From contig JBNLCC010000167.1 of assembly GCA_050303615.1 (NCBI GenBank), forward strand, positions 1 through 64,000: DNA of 64,000 nucleotides, written 5' to 3'. Source of the DNA: CAZDXJ01 sp050303615 (lineage in GTDB: Bacteria; Pseudomonadota; Gammaproteobacteria; Methylococcales; Methylomonadaceae). Made by a program: the position numbers and the translations under genes. Under the pieces are notes generated by a model. That model saw only the letters and a program-made list of their open reading frames with translations, had not been told where the DNA came from and made no database searches. Of this stretch, positions 18,112-27,591 are shown in pieces (position 1 is the stretch's first letter; each line of letters starts with the position of its first letter).

Positions 18112-19467
18112 CTATTGATTCAGTTCACCCACTTCGACAATCGGATTCCGCTGCCGGTATCGAATCAGAACGATGACCAAAAAAATTGCCGGGAGACCGA
18201 TCGCCGCAGCATAGATGAAGAAAAATTGATAACCGTAACTATCGACGACAATACCGGAAAAACCGCCCAACATTTTTGCAGGCAGCGTCATCAACGAGCT
18301 GAACAATGCATACTGGGTAGCCGTATACGCACTATTGGTTAAACTGGACAAATAAGCGATGAACACCGATGTTGCAATACCGCCGCTTAAATTATCCGCA
18401 CTGACAACACAGGCTAAAATCGTCAGATTCGGTTCAACCACCGCAAGCACTGCAAACAGCAGATTCGTTGCCGCCACCATCACCGCACCTAATAATAACG
18501 GCTGAAAAATACCGTAGCGTATAACCAGTACCCCCCCTAAGGCAGCACCGGCCATTGTCATAAAAAAACCAAAAATCTTGGTAACTTCGGCAATTTCCTT
18601 TTTAGTAAACCCCAAATCCAAATAAAAAGGATTAGCCATAACCCCCATCGTAATATCACTCAATTTATAGACGGCGATCAACAATAAAATCACCAGGGCA
18701 AATTTGCCGTTACGGGTAAAAAAATCAACAAACGGACTAATCACAGCACCGGAAAACCAACGAGCCAATCGCTGCCGGACAGTGCAATCGTTAACCGCCG
18801 AAACAGTTTCGCCGCAGTCGCTATCCGCCGCAGCACTCAAGACAATGTTACGCCCGGGCTCTCCGACCGACAATGTAGTAATAACGCCTACCAGCATCAG
18901 CGCAGCCATAGCCTGATAAGCAAAAGCCCACGTGCTGTAATCGGCAATGTAAAATGCCCCGGCACCAGCCATCAACAGGGCCACACGATAGCCAAAAACA
19001 TAGGAAGCAGCCATAGCCCCTTGATATTCAGGGAGCGCCGCCTCGATACGATAGGCGTCCACCACAATATCCTGCGTGGCGGAAAAAAACGCGACCAATA
19101 CCGCGCAGACAGCAATATTTTCCAACTGGGTGTGAACATCGAAACCGGACATGCCGAGCAGCCCGGCCGCAATACCCAATTGCGCAAGTAACATCCAGCT
19201 TCGTCTCTTACCCAGCCAGCGAGTCAGCATCGGCAACGGCAAATGATCGATTACCGGAGCCCAAAACACTTTGATGGAATAGGTCACCCCGACCCAGCTG
19301 AAAAAGCCAATCACGGTCCTGGTAACGCCCTCATCGCGCAGCCAAGCGGACAAGGTGGAAAAAACCAGCAAAAAAGGTAGCCCCGCGGAAAAACCGAGAA
19401 ACGTCATCGCCAAAACCCGGGGGCGAATATAAACGGTAAAAGCGGCTTTCCAACTATGCGTTGACAC
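18112..19467 (-). CDS. AmpG-like MFS permease (muropeptide transporter)
   Basis: An inner-membrane major-facilitator protein of about 451 residues with twelve hydrophobic segments. It resembles AmpG, which imports anhydromuropeptides for cell-wall recycling: VYIRPRVLAMTFLGFSAGLPFLL at the start (split across the first helix), the SATQDIVVDAYRIE loop and the LSGGIATSVFIAYLSSL helix. I chose the GTG at 19467: GGAG lies seven bases upstream and the start removes a 57-base overlap with nhaD. An ATG at 19590 is in frame but would add 41 residues unlike the family. It follows nhaD, probably on the same transcript. Confidence 0.85.
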   Translation of the reverse strand: MSTHSWKAAFTVYIRPRVLAMTFLGFSAGLPFLLVFSTLSAWLRDEGVTRTVIGFFSWVGVTYSIKVFWAPVIDHLPLPMLTRWLGKRRSWMLLAQLGIAAGLLGMSGFDVHTQLENIAVCAVLVAFFSATQDIVVDAYRIEAALPEYQGAMAASYVFGYRVALLMAGAGAFYIADYSTWAFAYQAMAALMLVGVITTLSVGEPGRNIVLSAAADSDCGETVSAVNDCTVRQRLARWFSGAVISPFVDFFTRNGKFALVILLLIAVYKLSDITMGVMANPFYLDLGFTKKEIAEVTKIFGFFMTMAGAALGGVLVIRYGIFQPLLLGAVMVAATNLLFAVLAVVEPNLTILACVVSADNLSGGIATSVFIAYLSSLTNSAYTATQYALFSSLMTLPAKMLGGFSGIVVDSYGYQFFFIYAAAIGLPAIFLVIVLIRYRQRNPIVEVGELNQ

Positions 19468-19523
19468 AAGCCGCTCCCAATAGATGAAACGCCGCACCAA
19501 GGCACGGCGTGTATCGCCAGTAA

Positions 19524-20918
19524 TTAAGCATTCATCATGTAATGAGTCAAAATGCCCGCAGCATAACCTGCCGCAATCGCCGGCGTCCATTTGATGTGGG
19601 TAAAAAAAGTATATTTATGATTTGACTGCCCCATCAACGCCACACCGGCCGCCGAACCGATAGACAGCATCGAACCGCCGACACCGGCCGTCAAGGTAAC
19701 CAGCAGCCATTGATACAGATCCATATTGACATTCATGTTTAATACCGCAAACATTACCGGGATATTGTCGACAATCGCCGACAAAAGACCAACCAGAATA
19801 TTAGCTGTCGTATGTCCAAGACCGTCATACATGGCAGCGGAAAGCAACTCGAGATAACCGATATAGCCCAGACCACCTACCGCAAACACGACACCGAAGA
19901 AGAAAAACAACGTATCCCACTCGGCATTGCGAACTTTGTTAAAAATATCGAAGTTATTTTCATTGGCGGAAGCATACCTTGTTTTCAATGTATAGCCGTA
20001 AATCATCAGCACCGATAATCCGACCATCATCCCCATAAACGGCGGCAGATGCAGCATCTGCTTGAAGCTGACTGCGGTAATAATGGTCAGCAGAAATAAA
20101 ATACAAATCTGTATCGCACCGGGTTTCAATTGAACAGCCGCTTCACGAGCCGTTACATCCGGCCGTTCATCGGGAACCGCAAAATGCATGAACAGTGCAG
20201 GCACCATAAAGTTGACGACTGAAGGGATAAACAAGTAAAAGAAATCAAAAAACTCGGCATAACCGGCCTGCCAAACCATTAACGTGGTAATGTCGCCAAA
20301 CGGACTGAAGGCCCCGCCGGCATTTGCCGCGACAACCAGATTAACAAATCCGATACTGACAAATTTGGCGTTATTAATGCCAACTGCCATGACCACTGCC
20401 CCGACCAACAAGGCAGAAGTCAGATTGTCGGCGACTGCTGACAGAAAGAAAGTGATCCAACCGGTAATCCAGAACAACTGCCGATAACTGAAGTTCCTGC
20501 TTACCAGCCATGAACGCAACGCTTCGAAAACGTTACGTTCCGCCATGGCGTTGATATATGTCATTGCGACCAGCAAAAACAGCATTAATTCGGCATATTC
20601 GACCAGATTCGATTCAAATACATGATGCACGGTAACAAAAGGCACCCCTTTTATGTTAGCCAAATGCGCAGCATGCGCCCAAATAACCCCCGCCGCAAAA
20701 ATAACCGGTTTGGATTTACTCAGTCCGGTAAATTCCTCCGCCATAACGAAGGCATAGGCTATGATAAAGATCAGAACGCAGTAAATCCCGGTTTCCGTTC
20801 CGGTCATACCCAGAATTTTAAATTCAGCCGCGGATGCCAGTTCAGGCAATTCCACTTCTGCTGATGCCAGTTCAGGCAACGTTAACAACGCTAATAAAAG
20901 TACAAGAAAACGAAACAA
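19524..20918 (-). CDS. nhaD: NhaD-type Na+/H+ antiporter
   Basis: A 464-residue polytopic inner-membrane antiporter of the NhaD/ArsB superfamily that expels sodium in exchange for protons. A cleavable-looking leader (MFRFLVLLLALLTLPELASA) is followed by about twelve segments. Diagnostic stretches are SAVADNLTSALLVGAVVMAVG, NAGGAFSPFGDITTLMVWQ and DNIPVMFAVLNMNV. The repeated ELASAEVELPELASA near the N terminus is an internal duplication of about eight residues. Length is normal. Confidence 0.92.
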   Translation of the reverse strand: MFRFLVLLLALLTLPELASAEVELPELASAAEFKILGMTGTETGIYCVLIFIIAYAFVMAEEFTGLSKSKPVIFAAGVIWAHAAHLANIKGVPFVTVHHVFESNLVEYAELMLFLLVAMTYINAMAERNVFEALRSWLVSRNFSYRQLFWITGWITFFLSAVADNLTSALLVGAVVMAVGINNAKFVSIGFVNLVVAANAGGAFSPFGDITTLMVWQAGYAEFFDFFYLFIPSVVNFMVPALFMHFAVPDERPDVTAREAAVQLKPGAIQICILFLLTIITAVSFKQMLHLPPFMGMMVGLSVLMIYGYTLKTRYASANENNFDIFNKVRNAEWDTLFFFFGVVFAVGGLGYIGYLELLSAAMYDGLGHTTANILVGLLSAIVDNIPVMFAVLNMNVNMDLYQWLLVTLTAGVGGSMLSIGSAAGVALMGQSNHKYTFFTHIKWTPAIAAGYAAGILTHYMMNA

Positions 20919-21089
20919 AACGACCCCCTTAAAATATTAAATAATTATATTTAAACGCATACCCGCTCTACGAATTTTCAACCCGCCATTCTATCACCTT
21001 ACAATATTTTTTGTCATTTTAAGACTGAGAGTATATGATTACTTGTCCGACACATCCGCTAGAAAAACAAATACACTGCGTAATACAAA

Positions 21090-22742
21090 ATGTATCAGTA
21101 CAACAAAGACGACCAAAAACTTCTCGACGAGCGTGTCGCCCAATTCAGAGGGCAAACCGAGCGTTTCTTCAAAGGGGAGATCACCGAAGATCAGTACCGC
21201 GCCTTACGCCTGATGAATGGGGTTTACATCCAGACCCATGCACCGATGCTGCGCGTGGCCGGCCCCTATGGGCAGTTATCGTCAAGGCAATTACGCAAAC
21301 TGGCAAGTATTGCACGTGATTATGATAAAGGCTATGCGCACGTCACCACCCGGCAAAATATTCAGTTTAACTGGCCGCAATTGGAAAAGATTCCGGATAT
21401 CCTGGAGGAATTGGCCAGTGTACAAATGCATGCGATACAAACCAGCGGCAATTGCCTGAGAAACACCACAACCGATCACTTGGCAGGCGTCTGCAGAGAT
21501 GAAATCGAGGATCCGCGCCCTTATTGCGAGATAATTCGCCAGTGGACGATTTTACATCCGGAATTTGCTTATCTGCCGCGTAAATTCAAAATTGCCGTGA
21601 GCGGGGCCAGCACCGATAGAGCGGCAACACAACTACATGATATCGGGCTACACCTGGTGAATAATGATGTTGGTGAAACCGGATTCCGGGTTTTGGTCGG
21701 CGGTGGGCTCGGACGTACCCCGATCATCGGTAAAGTGATTAAACCGTTTCTTGAAAAGAAACATCTGCTTTCTTATCTTGAAGCGATCGTCCGGGTATAT
21801 AACTTGAACGGCCGTAGAGACAATAAGTATAAAGCTCGTATTAAAATCCTAGTCAAAGAAAACGGCCTAGAACAATTTGCAGCGATGGTCAATAACGAAT
21901 GGCTCGCAATTAAAGACGGCATGGAACTCAGCGAACAACGCATTAATGAAATGAAAGCGCATTTTGCGCCGCCTGCGTATGCCGAGGATGCCGCTCAAGA
22001 TGAAAGTTTCGAACAACATAAACATCAAAATGCAGCGTTCGCAACCTGGGTTAAATTCAATACCAGTTACCACAAGGTTGACGGTTACCGTGCCGTGTTT
22101 ATTTCGCTCAAAGCACCGGATTCTCCACCCGGCGATATTACCGATACCCAATTGGATGCAGTAGCCGATCTTGCAGATACATACAGTTTCGGTTTAATCA
22201 GAACCACGCATCGGCAAAATCTGATTCTGGCCGATGTCCGGCAAGCCGACTTATTCTCCTTATGGGGGCAGTTGGACGACCTTCATTTGGCCACTCCCAA
22301 TATCGGTACCGTAACCGATATGATCTGCTGCCCGGGCCTGGATTTTTGTGCATTGGCAAATGCCGGATCGATCGGTATCGCTAAGGAAATCAACGAAACG
22401 CTTGACGATTTGGATTATATTCACGACCTGGGCGACATCAAAATCAACATGTCCGGCTGCATGAACGGCTGCGCGCACCAAAGTGTCGGTCATATCGGCA
22501 TTCTTGGGGTCGATAAAAAAGGCGTCGAATGGTATCAACTGACCCTGGGCGGGTCATCGGATAACGAGGCGGCAATCGGTGAACGCCTGGGTCCGGCAGT
22601 CGCTAAAGACCAAATCACTTCGGCAATCGCCACAATTTTGGATGTCTATGTCAAGCAACGGCTCGATGACGAGCCCTTTTTAGACACCGTAAAAAGGATC
22701 GGTATCGCCCCATTCAAAGAACAAGTCTATGCAAATTATTAA
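21090..22742 (+). CDS. cysI: Sulfite reductase haemoprotein (sirohaem, 4Fe-4S)
   Basis: A 550-residue sirohaem sulfite/nitrite reductase family enzyme that reduces sulfite to sulfide in cysteine synthesis. The N-terminal half-repeat contains YAHVTTRQNIQFNW and the C-terminal repeat GLIRTTHRQNLILADV. The 4Fe-4S/sirohaem ligands are C414-x5-C420 in CCPGLDFC and C457-x3-C461 in MSGCMNGC. A nitrite reductase assignment is less likely because the partner downstream is DUF934, which goes with sulfite reductases lacking CysJ. The electron donor is not encoded here. The stop overlaps the DUF934 start by fourteen bases. Confidence 0.9.
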   Translation: MYQYNKDDQKLLDERVAQFRGQTERFFKGEITEDQYRALRLMNGVYIQTHAPMLRVAGPYGQLSSRQLRKLASIARDYDKGYAHVTTRQNIQFNWPQLEKIPDILEELASVQMHAIQTSGNCLRNTTTDHLAGVCRDEIEDPRPYCEIIRQWTILHPEFAYLPRKFKIAVSGASTDRAATQLHDIGLHLVNNDVGETGFRVLVGGGLGRTPIIGKVIKPFLEKKHLLSYLEAIVRVYNLNGRRDNKYKARIKILVKENGLEQFAAMVNNEWLAIKDGMELSEQRINEMKAHFAPPAYAEDAAQDESFEQHKHQNAAFATWVKFNTSYHKVDGYRAVFISLKAPDSPPGDITDTQLDAVADLADTYSFGLIRTTHRQNLILADVRQADLFSLWGQLDDLHLATPNIGTVTDMICCPGLDFCALANAGSIGIAKEINETLDDLDYIHDLGDIKINMSGCMNGCAHQSVGHIGILGVDKKGVEWYQLTLGGSSDNEAAIGERLGPAVAKDQITSAIATILDVYVKQRLDDEPFLDTVKRIGIAPFKEQVYANY

Positions 22743-23181
22743 AGATAAACAAATTACCCCTGACGACTGGAATTATATTGCAGATAATTCCCCCATTACG
22801 CCCGGCAAAATAACGGTCTCACTTTCCCGGTGGCAAGCGGAAAAAGACACTTTACTCAACTTACAGGGCATGCTTGGCATCAGAATTACCACCGATCAGC
22901 CTGTAGCGTTAATTGCTGATGATTTAAAGCATTTCGCACTGGTTGAGCTCGATTTTCCGGCATTTACCGATGGCCGCGGTTTCTCCCAAGCCTGGCTGCT
23001 CAGAAACCGTTACCACTATACCGGTGAAATAAGAGCGGTCGGAAATTTTATGCGCGACCAGCTTTTTTATTTACACAGAGTCGGGATTAATTCATTTAAG
23101 CTGGAAAATACCACCGACCTGGAATCAGCAGCAGCGCTGTTGGACGATTTCAGTGTTCGATATCAAACTTCCACCTGCTGA
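22729..23181 (+). CDS. DUF934 protein, sulfite reductase partner
   Basis: A 150-residue DUF934 protein. The family signature is clear: LVELDFPAFTDGRGFSQAWLL and FMRDQLFYLHRVGINSF. DUF934 genes are almost always directly downstream of a sirohaem sulfite reductase in proteobacteria; the role is unproven and has been suggested to concern assembly or electron supply. Here the start lies inside the last codons of cysI, so translation is probably coupled. Confidence 0.92.
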   Translation: MQIIKDKQITPDDWNYIADNSPITPGKITVSLSRWQAEKDTLLNLQGMLGIRITTDQPVALIADDLKHFALVELDFPAFTDGRGFSQAWLLRNRYHYTGEIRAVGNFMRDQLFYLHRVGINSFKLENTTDLESAAALLDDFSVRYQTSTC

Positions 23182-23345
23182 TTTGTTTTGAACAGTTCAA
23201 AAAGCACACGGAGGCGCACGTTGAGTGAGAAGAAGAAAAGCTGCTTTTGTTACATTGCCTGAATTTTTTTAACCAATCTGACAAACGCATGTTACTGTTG
23301 TAACATCAGCAGGCGATTAAACTCAGCTTTATAAGGTTGTGTTTT

Positions 23346-24129
23346 TCAGTCAAAAAAGCGGCGATATAATTGTTCATCCTTGGCTACGGCCAACAGATAT
23401 TCCGCAAGACAACGAGGATCATCAAATTCGGCGGCATTTATAAAACAATTCTCGCCCGGTGCAAACTCATCAATATTCGGAGCCCCTAAATACACCGGCA
23501 CCGTGCCGGCAATAAGCGGGTCAAAAAATTTCTCGGTAACATAGTCCGGCGCAACCGCATTTTCAAAGGCAAGGTTAAACTGATAGTGCGCCAACGTTTT
23601 CATTTTAAAATCACGTCCGTTATCATTAGCCTCCCTTTTATTGCCGAACAGCTTCCCATAGGAATGCACGTCAAGAAAATGCATTAATTCTTTCAGATAC
23701 TCGATCCTGCCGCTCTGGTTATAATGACTTAAAACAAACATGCTAGCCAGGTCCCCCGTCTGTTTAACCGCCGCCGGTTTTCTTAACAGCTCGCCGAAAT
23801 CCCGGTGAAGATAAGGTGAAACAATATCCGCATCAAGGCAATAACTCATGGTGAGATCAAAACAACTCATCAATGACGGGTCAGTTATGTGGGGATAATG
23901 GACTTCGCATTCGAGATACCATGCCACCCATAACTGGCCTGGCCTTTTATTGATCCTGACGCCGAAATTGATTTCCGGAAGATGAAATACGACGGCGTCA
24001 GCTTTCTGTAGGTATTGGCGGTCAGTTGTCAGTAAAAAACGGTTCGGGTATTTCGTCTTTAGGATAACTGAGTTCCTCACCCCACATCGTATGATAAAAA
24101 AGAATAACTTTACTCTTGTCCTCAGTCAT
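23346..24129 (-). pseudogene. GT10 (fucosyltransferase-like) gene with frameshift
   Basis: The gene is read in two frames. From an ATG at 24129 the first frame gives KVILFYHTMWGEELSYP, the usual start of GT10 alpha-1,3/4-fucosyltransferases, and ends at a TGA at 24022-24024. The second frame, open from a GTG at 24080, carries the rest: TTDRQYLQKADAVVFHLPEI, then the GT10 donor-binding core NLAFENAVAPDYVTEKFFDP and GTVPVYLGAPNIDEF. Deleting one T in the T6 run (24034-24039) joins them to a continuous IPEPFLLTTDRQY. Either the gene is broken, the tract is phase-variable, or this is a base-call error. If functional it would transfer fucose onto a surface glycan. No other glycan genes are adjacent. 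Confidence 0.75.
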
Positions 24130-24210
24130 AGCGCGACTTTACACAATTACCCGTCTTGATCAAACCTTTTTACCCTCATACCCTTAAGCTGCAAATATAA
24201 TAGAACATAC

Positions 24211-25032
24211 TCAATCCTCGATTCGCCCGTAAATTGCTTTTATCCGTTTGCCGGGATCATCAAGCCATTGCAATAGTGCCCAAAGCTGGTCACCGTAAGA
24301 AAAATGCCACCACTCATGGGGCAGGCGACGAAAACCTGCCTTTAACATGACCCTCTGCAATAATTCGCGGTTCGCATGGTAAGCTACTTCTTGAGCACTG
24401 TCTGTATCTAGAAAATAGTGGGGAAGCGATACTTTGCCAAGCGCGTCGATCCCGGAACCCATATTCAGCAAATCCCCTTGTCCATCAATAATAGTAACAT
24501 CAACTGCCGCGCCAGTACTATGCGGAGGAGGACAGTTCGGATTGGTATCAGGTATCGCCCAGACCATGAGCACTTCCTGCATTAATGACTCACAAACCGA
24601 TTTATCAGCCGTTCCCGAATCAATACCCCGCTCGGCAGCCAGCTTGGCAAATTCATGTGCCACCATAAACCTCTGAACCGATAACGGCCGATAGGCGTCA
24701 TAAATATATAGACTGCATCCCGGCTGCTCGATGTTTAAATAAGTCGCAGCCTGTTTCAGCTTGTTCAATACCCCCTCACGGACACAAAATGGCGAATATC
24801 GGCCGTACTCGGCACCAATGCTCACATGAGGATGAGGCTCGGCCAGACAAATTCCGGAACCGGCAATACCGATCAGTCTTTCCCGGTTGTCATTAATCTG
24901 AAGACAATTACTGAAGCGGATGACATCGGACGTCGTCAGTAACGTTTCCAACGCAAACGCGGGCGGATATCTCCCCGAATCGGCAATCACTTGCAATAAT
25001 TCATATAACATCAATTCACAAACTCCGCCCAA
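24211..25032 (-). CDS. D-alanyl-D-alanine dipeptidase (VanX/DdpX family)
   Basis: A 273-residue M15D zinc peptidase that cleaves D-Ala-D-Ala. Zn ligands and catalytic residues are visible in HSTGAAVDVTIID (His and Asp) and LPHEWWHFSYGD (Glu and His). YIYDAYRPLSVQRF carries the substrate-positioning Arg. No signal peptide is seen, so the enzyme is probably cytoplasmic as VanX is. Two in-frame starts exist; the second Met (about residue 8, MLYELLQ) is plausible. No vancomycin-resistance genes are nearby, so a role in D-Ala recycling is more likely than resistance. Confidence 0.88.
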   Translation of the reverse strand: MGGVCELMLYELLQVIADSGRYPPAFALETLLTTSDVIRFSNCLQINDNRERLIGIAGSGICLAEPHPHVSIGAEYGRYSPFCVREGVLNKLKQAATYLNIEQPGCSLYIYDAYRPLSVQRFMVAHEFAKLAAERGIDSGTADKSVCESLMQEVLMVWAIPDTNPNCPPPHSTGAAVDVTIIDGQGDLLNMGSGIDALGKVSLPHYFLDTDSAQEVAYHANRELLQRVMLKAGFRRLPHEWWHFSYGDQLWALLQWLDDPGKRIKAIYGRIED

Positions 25033-25178
25033 AGATATCCGCTATTGCTGTTACTGCATCGATTAGATGCATAAAAACATATCGGAACATTATATATACT
25101 ATCGGGTAACTATAACGCCCTTTACAACCCACAATCAATCAGACGTTAACATACACATAAAACGCAATAAAACATATC

Positions 25179-26156
25179 ATGGATCTTATTCGTGTAAAAC
25201 AGCAGTTGCCGGCTAAACCTAAAATTATCACTATCGCCTTAAACCCGGCTGTCGATTATTTTATTGAGGTGAACGGATTATCGCCGGGTGATAACATTGT
25301 TGCTGAAAGCAGCAACAAATTTGCGGCAGGTAAAGGGTTCAATGTGGCCAAAGCGGTGGAATCATTGGGTGGCCGGGTTTGTGCGTTGGGATTTATCGGC
25401 AGCCAATCGCTGGCGTTGTTCCAAGGCCTAAAATCGGAACAATTGTTAACTGATTTTGTCGTGGTTGACGGCGAAACAAGGAGCAATATTACAATATTCG
25501 ATACCAACACCGGCACGGAAACCCATATCCGAACAGCCGGATTTGGTGTTAACGTTGACGACTGCAGCACATTGATCGAAAAACTCACATCGCTGGTAAA
25601 GTGCAACGATATAGTAATAATATCCGGCAGCCTTCCTGCAGGGACGACGGCCAAATTGTATGTAACGATCCTTGACCTATGCCATCGCAAATCAGCAATT
25701 TCAATTCTTGACGCCCATTTCGATTTATTTAACCCGGACGTAAAAGCGAAACCATGGTTGATTAAACCAAACCTGGCGGAGTTTGAACAGTTGGTAGGCA
25801 AACCGATGCACGATGACCATGCGGTTATAGTTGCCGCGCGCGAGTTGATCCGCTCGGGTGTCGAAGCGGTCGTCGTTTCCAAAGCGGAACAAGGTGCTTT
25901 GTATATCGATCGCAAACAGGTGTTCAAGGCTTGGGTCAACGGCAGAGATTTCGGTAAAACGATCACTAATATCGGCTGCGGTGACGCGATGGTTGCCGGC
26001 CTGGCCTACGCTAAACTGCGAGGCGATAACATCCGGCAAATACTCAATACAGCGGTAGCGTGCGGCACAGCCAATTTGTTTTCCGTTGAGCCTGGCAAAT
26101 TCGATAAACGGCTCTATTCGCTTATCTATCACCAAGTACGCATCGAAACATTATGA
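25179..26156 (+). CDS. PfkB-family sugar kinase (1-phosphofructokinase-like)
   Basis: A 325-residue ribokinase-fold kinase. The PfkB signatures are GKGFNVAKAVESLGG near residue 52 and NIGCGDAMVAGLAYAKLRG near residue 265 with the catalytic Asp. The opening TIALNPAVDYFIEV is typical of the 1-phosphofructokinase/tagatose-6-phosphate kinase branch. No PTS fructose genes are adjacent, so the true substrate is open (fructose-1-P, fructose-6-P or another hexose phosphate). Divergent from the VanX-like gene. Length is normal, with about ten extra residues at the N terminus. Confidence 0.88.
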   Translation: MDLIRVKQQLPAKPKIITIALNPAVDYFIEVNGLSPGDNIVAESSNKFAAGKGFNVAKAVESLGGRVCALGFIGSQSLALFQGLKSEQLLTDFVVVDGETRSNITIFDTNTGTETHIRTAGFGVNVDDCSTLIEKLTSLVKCNDIVIISGSLPAGTTAKLYVTILDLCHRKSAISILDAHFDLFNPDVKAKPWLIKPNLAEFEQLVGKPMHDDHAVIVAARELIRSGVEAVVVSKAEQGALYIDRKQVFKAWVNGRDFGKTITNIGCGDAMVAGLAYAKLRGDNIRQILNTAVACGTANLFSVEPGKFDKRLYSLIYHQVRIETL

Positions 26157-26448
26157 ACACAACGCAGAGAACCGGAGTTTATGCGCATGCGCAACAAAAC
26201 GCAATTAAACTGCCAAACCACGCCACCGCAATACCTGGCTAGCGATAAAAAAATCGATTAAACCATGCGATATATTAAAGCCTGTTCCCGCATCGGCTGA
26301 CGGGATACTTTTCTTCGTTCGAAAATGCACACCGGAATCAAATCCGAATTATAATATAGCGGCATTTCACGCTTTCGTGGGTGCTACTAGCCGCCGTCAT
26401 TATACTAACCAGGCCCGAACAACACATTGCAAAGCAAGGAAAAACACT

Positions 26449-26622
26449 ATGTCAGACTATAGAAAATATCATTGTTTGGAATGCGAACATATCTACGATG
26501 AAGCAAAAGGAGACCCCGACAGCGGCATTGCTCCGGGAACCCGTTGGGAAGACATTCCTGATGACTGGGTATGCCCGATTTGCGGCGCACCGAAAAGTTT
26601 TTTTAAACTACTGGGGGTTTAG
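26449..26622 (+). CDS. Rubredoxin
   Basis: A 57-residue rubredoxin. The two Fe-binding pairs are CLEC near residue 9 and CPIC near residue 42, with the family core GIAPGTRWEDIPDDWVCP. It is a small cytoplasmic one-electron carrier. The start at 26449 is preceded by AAGGA at the right distance; an in-frame ATG 24 codons upstream gives an unlikely extension. It stands alone, so its partner is not shown by context. Confidence 0.96.
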   Translation: MSDYRKYHCLECEHIYDEAKGDPDSGIAPGTRWEDIPDDWVCPICGAPKSFFKLLGV

Positions 26623-26747
26623 TTTTATTCCTGGTGAAATAACAAAACAATTGGTGAATATATGCCGCAAAACGTAGCTCATCAGCCGTTCGGTAATTTC
26701 AGCAGTGTATACCCTTTCAATTCCGAATAACAGACTTGGAATAACCG

Positions 26748-27110
26748 GCATTCTTTATTGACTTTTTCTGGGAAAAACTTTCGGCCGTACCGTGGGCTGA
26801 GCAATGCGGTTGGCTGAAAGACAAATACGGATTTTCGTGGCAAATCGTTCCTCGGATATGGCGGAACTAATGGGCAACGCGCCGAAACAGCGCGCAAGTG
26901 TAACACAGGTGTTCCTTGAAGATGCAGAAGTTCGATATTGCCACCCTAGAAGACGGCGATCTCGTCACTATTCACGGGAAAGTAGCATTCGGAGGCTCAC
27001 AGTGGTCCGTGATCCACATTTTTCGCTTCCAGGAAGGCAGGATCATCGAAGAATGGGAGGTCTCACAGGAAGTGCTTAGAGATTCCCCGAATGAAAACGG
27101 CATTTTTTGA
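26748..27110 (+). pseudogene. Chimeric remnant: VOC/PhnB C terminus joined to SnoaL-like C terminus
   Basis: Three frames together spell the end of a PhnB/3-demethylubiquinone-type VOC protein: FFIDFFWEKLSAV, EQCGWLKDKYGFSWQIVP, then AELMGNAPKQRASVTQVF in a second frame and LKMQKFDIATLE in a third. An in-frame TAA lies at 26868. Without a break the third frame runs on into the C-terminal third of a SnoaL-like (NTF2-fold) protein: DGDLVTIHGKVAFGG, VIHIFRFQEGRIIEEWEV and NENGIF. The last 64 residues (from 26916) are an open frame but cannot form a complete fold of either family. I read it as two decayed genes joined by deletion. Confidence 0.7.
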
Positions 27111-27187
27111 ATTGATTATGCAATTCGGCATCCCCCAATTGTTAAGCCGATCGACTTGCTAACCAGCGAAGAAGAGGCCGTCAAAGA

Positions 27188-27529
27188 ATGAAATTTCTAT
27201 GCCTTGCGTATGGAGACGAGGATGGGTGGAATACATTGAGCGTAGTCGAAAAACGTGAAACGCTTGTTCAGGATGCGGTAATAAGGGACCGTGGTAATCT
27301 CATGTCGGCAGTACAGACAAAGGTCACCTCGGTGACGAACTGGGACGGAAATCTTGAAGTCACCGATGGACCCTACGTCCAGCATGAACTTCCGCTCGTC
27401 GGGTTCGCGGTGATTGAAGCAGAGAACGTAAACGAGATCATTGAGCTTGTGGCAAACACTCCGTGCGCGCGTGCAAAAGGGATAATTGAGATTCGGCCTT
27501 TTTGGGACCTTGAACGCGATGATGCATAG
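27188..27529 (+). CDS. YCII-related (DGPF domain) protein
   Basis: A 113-residue dimeric alpha-beta-barrel protein of the YCII family. It opens with MKFLCLAYGDEDGW and has the family core VTDGPYVQHELPLVGFAVIEAEN and closing GIIEIRPFW. Such proteins often lie beside PhnB-like VOC proteins, SnoaL-like proteins and ECF sigma factors; the first two are present just upstream as remnants. Biochemical role is unknown. The gene looks intact while its neighbours are decayed, and the cluster was probably acquired together. Confidence 0.85.
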   Translation: MKFLCLAYGDEDGWNTLSVVEKRETLVQDAVIRDRGNLMSAVQTKVTSVTNWDGNLEVTDGPYVQHELPLVGFAVIEAENVNEIIELVANTPCARAKGIIEIRPFWDLERDDA

Positions 27530-27591
27530 ACCATCAGTGAACGTGATCGTAGTGCGCTATGCTAATTCCGTTTCGAAAACAGCGGGCAGCA

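Noticed and set aside
25256..25966. 236-residue open frame opposite the PfkB kinase
   Set aside because: Mirror of the kinase coding sequence with low-complexity Ser/Thr/Asn content; no ribosome site.
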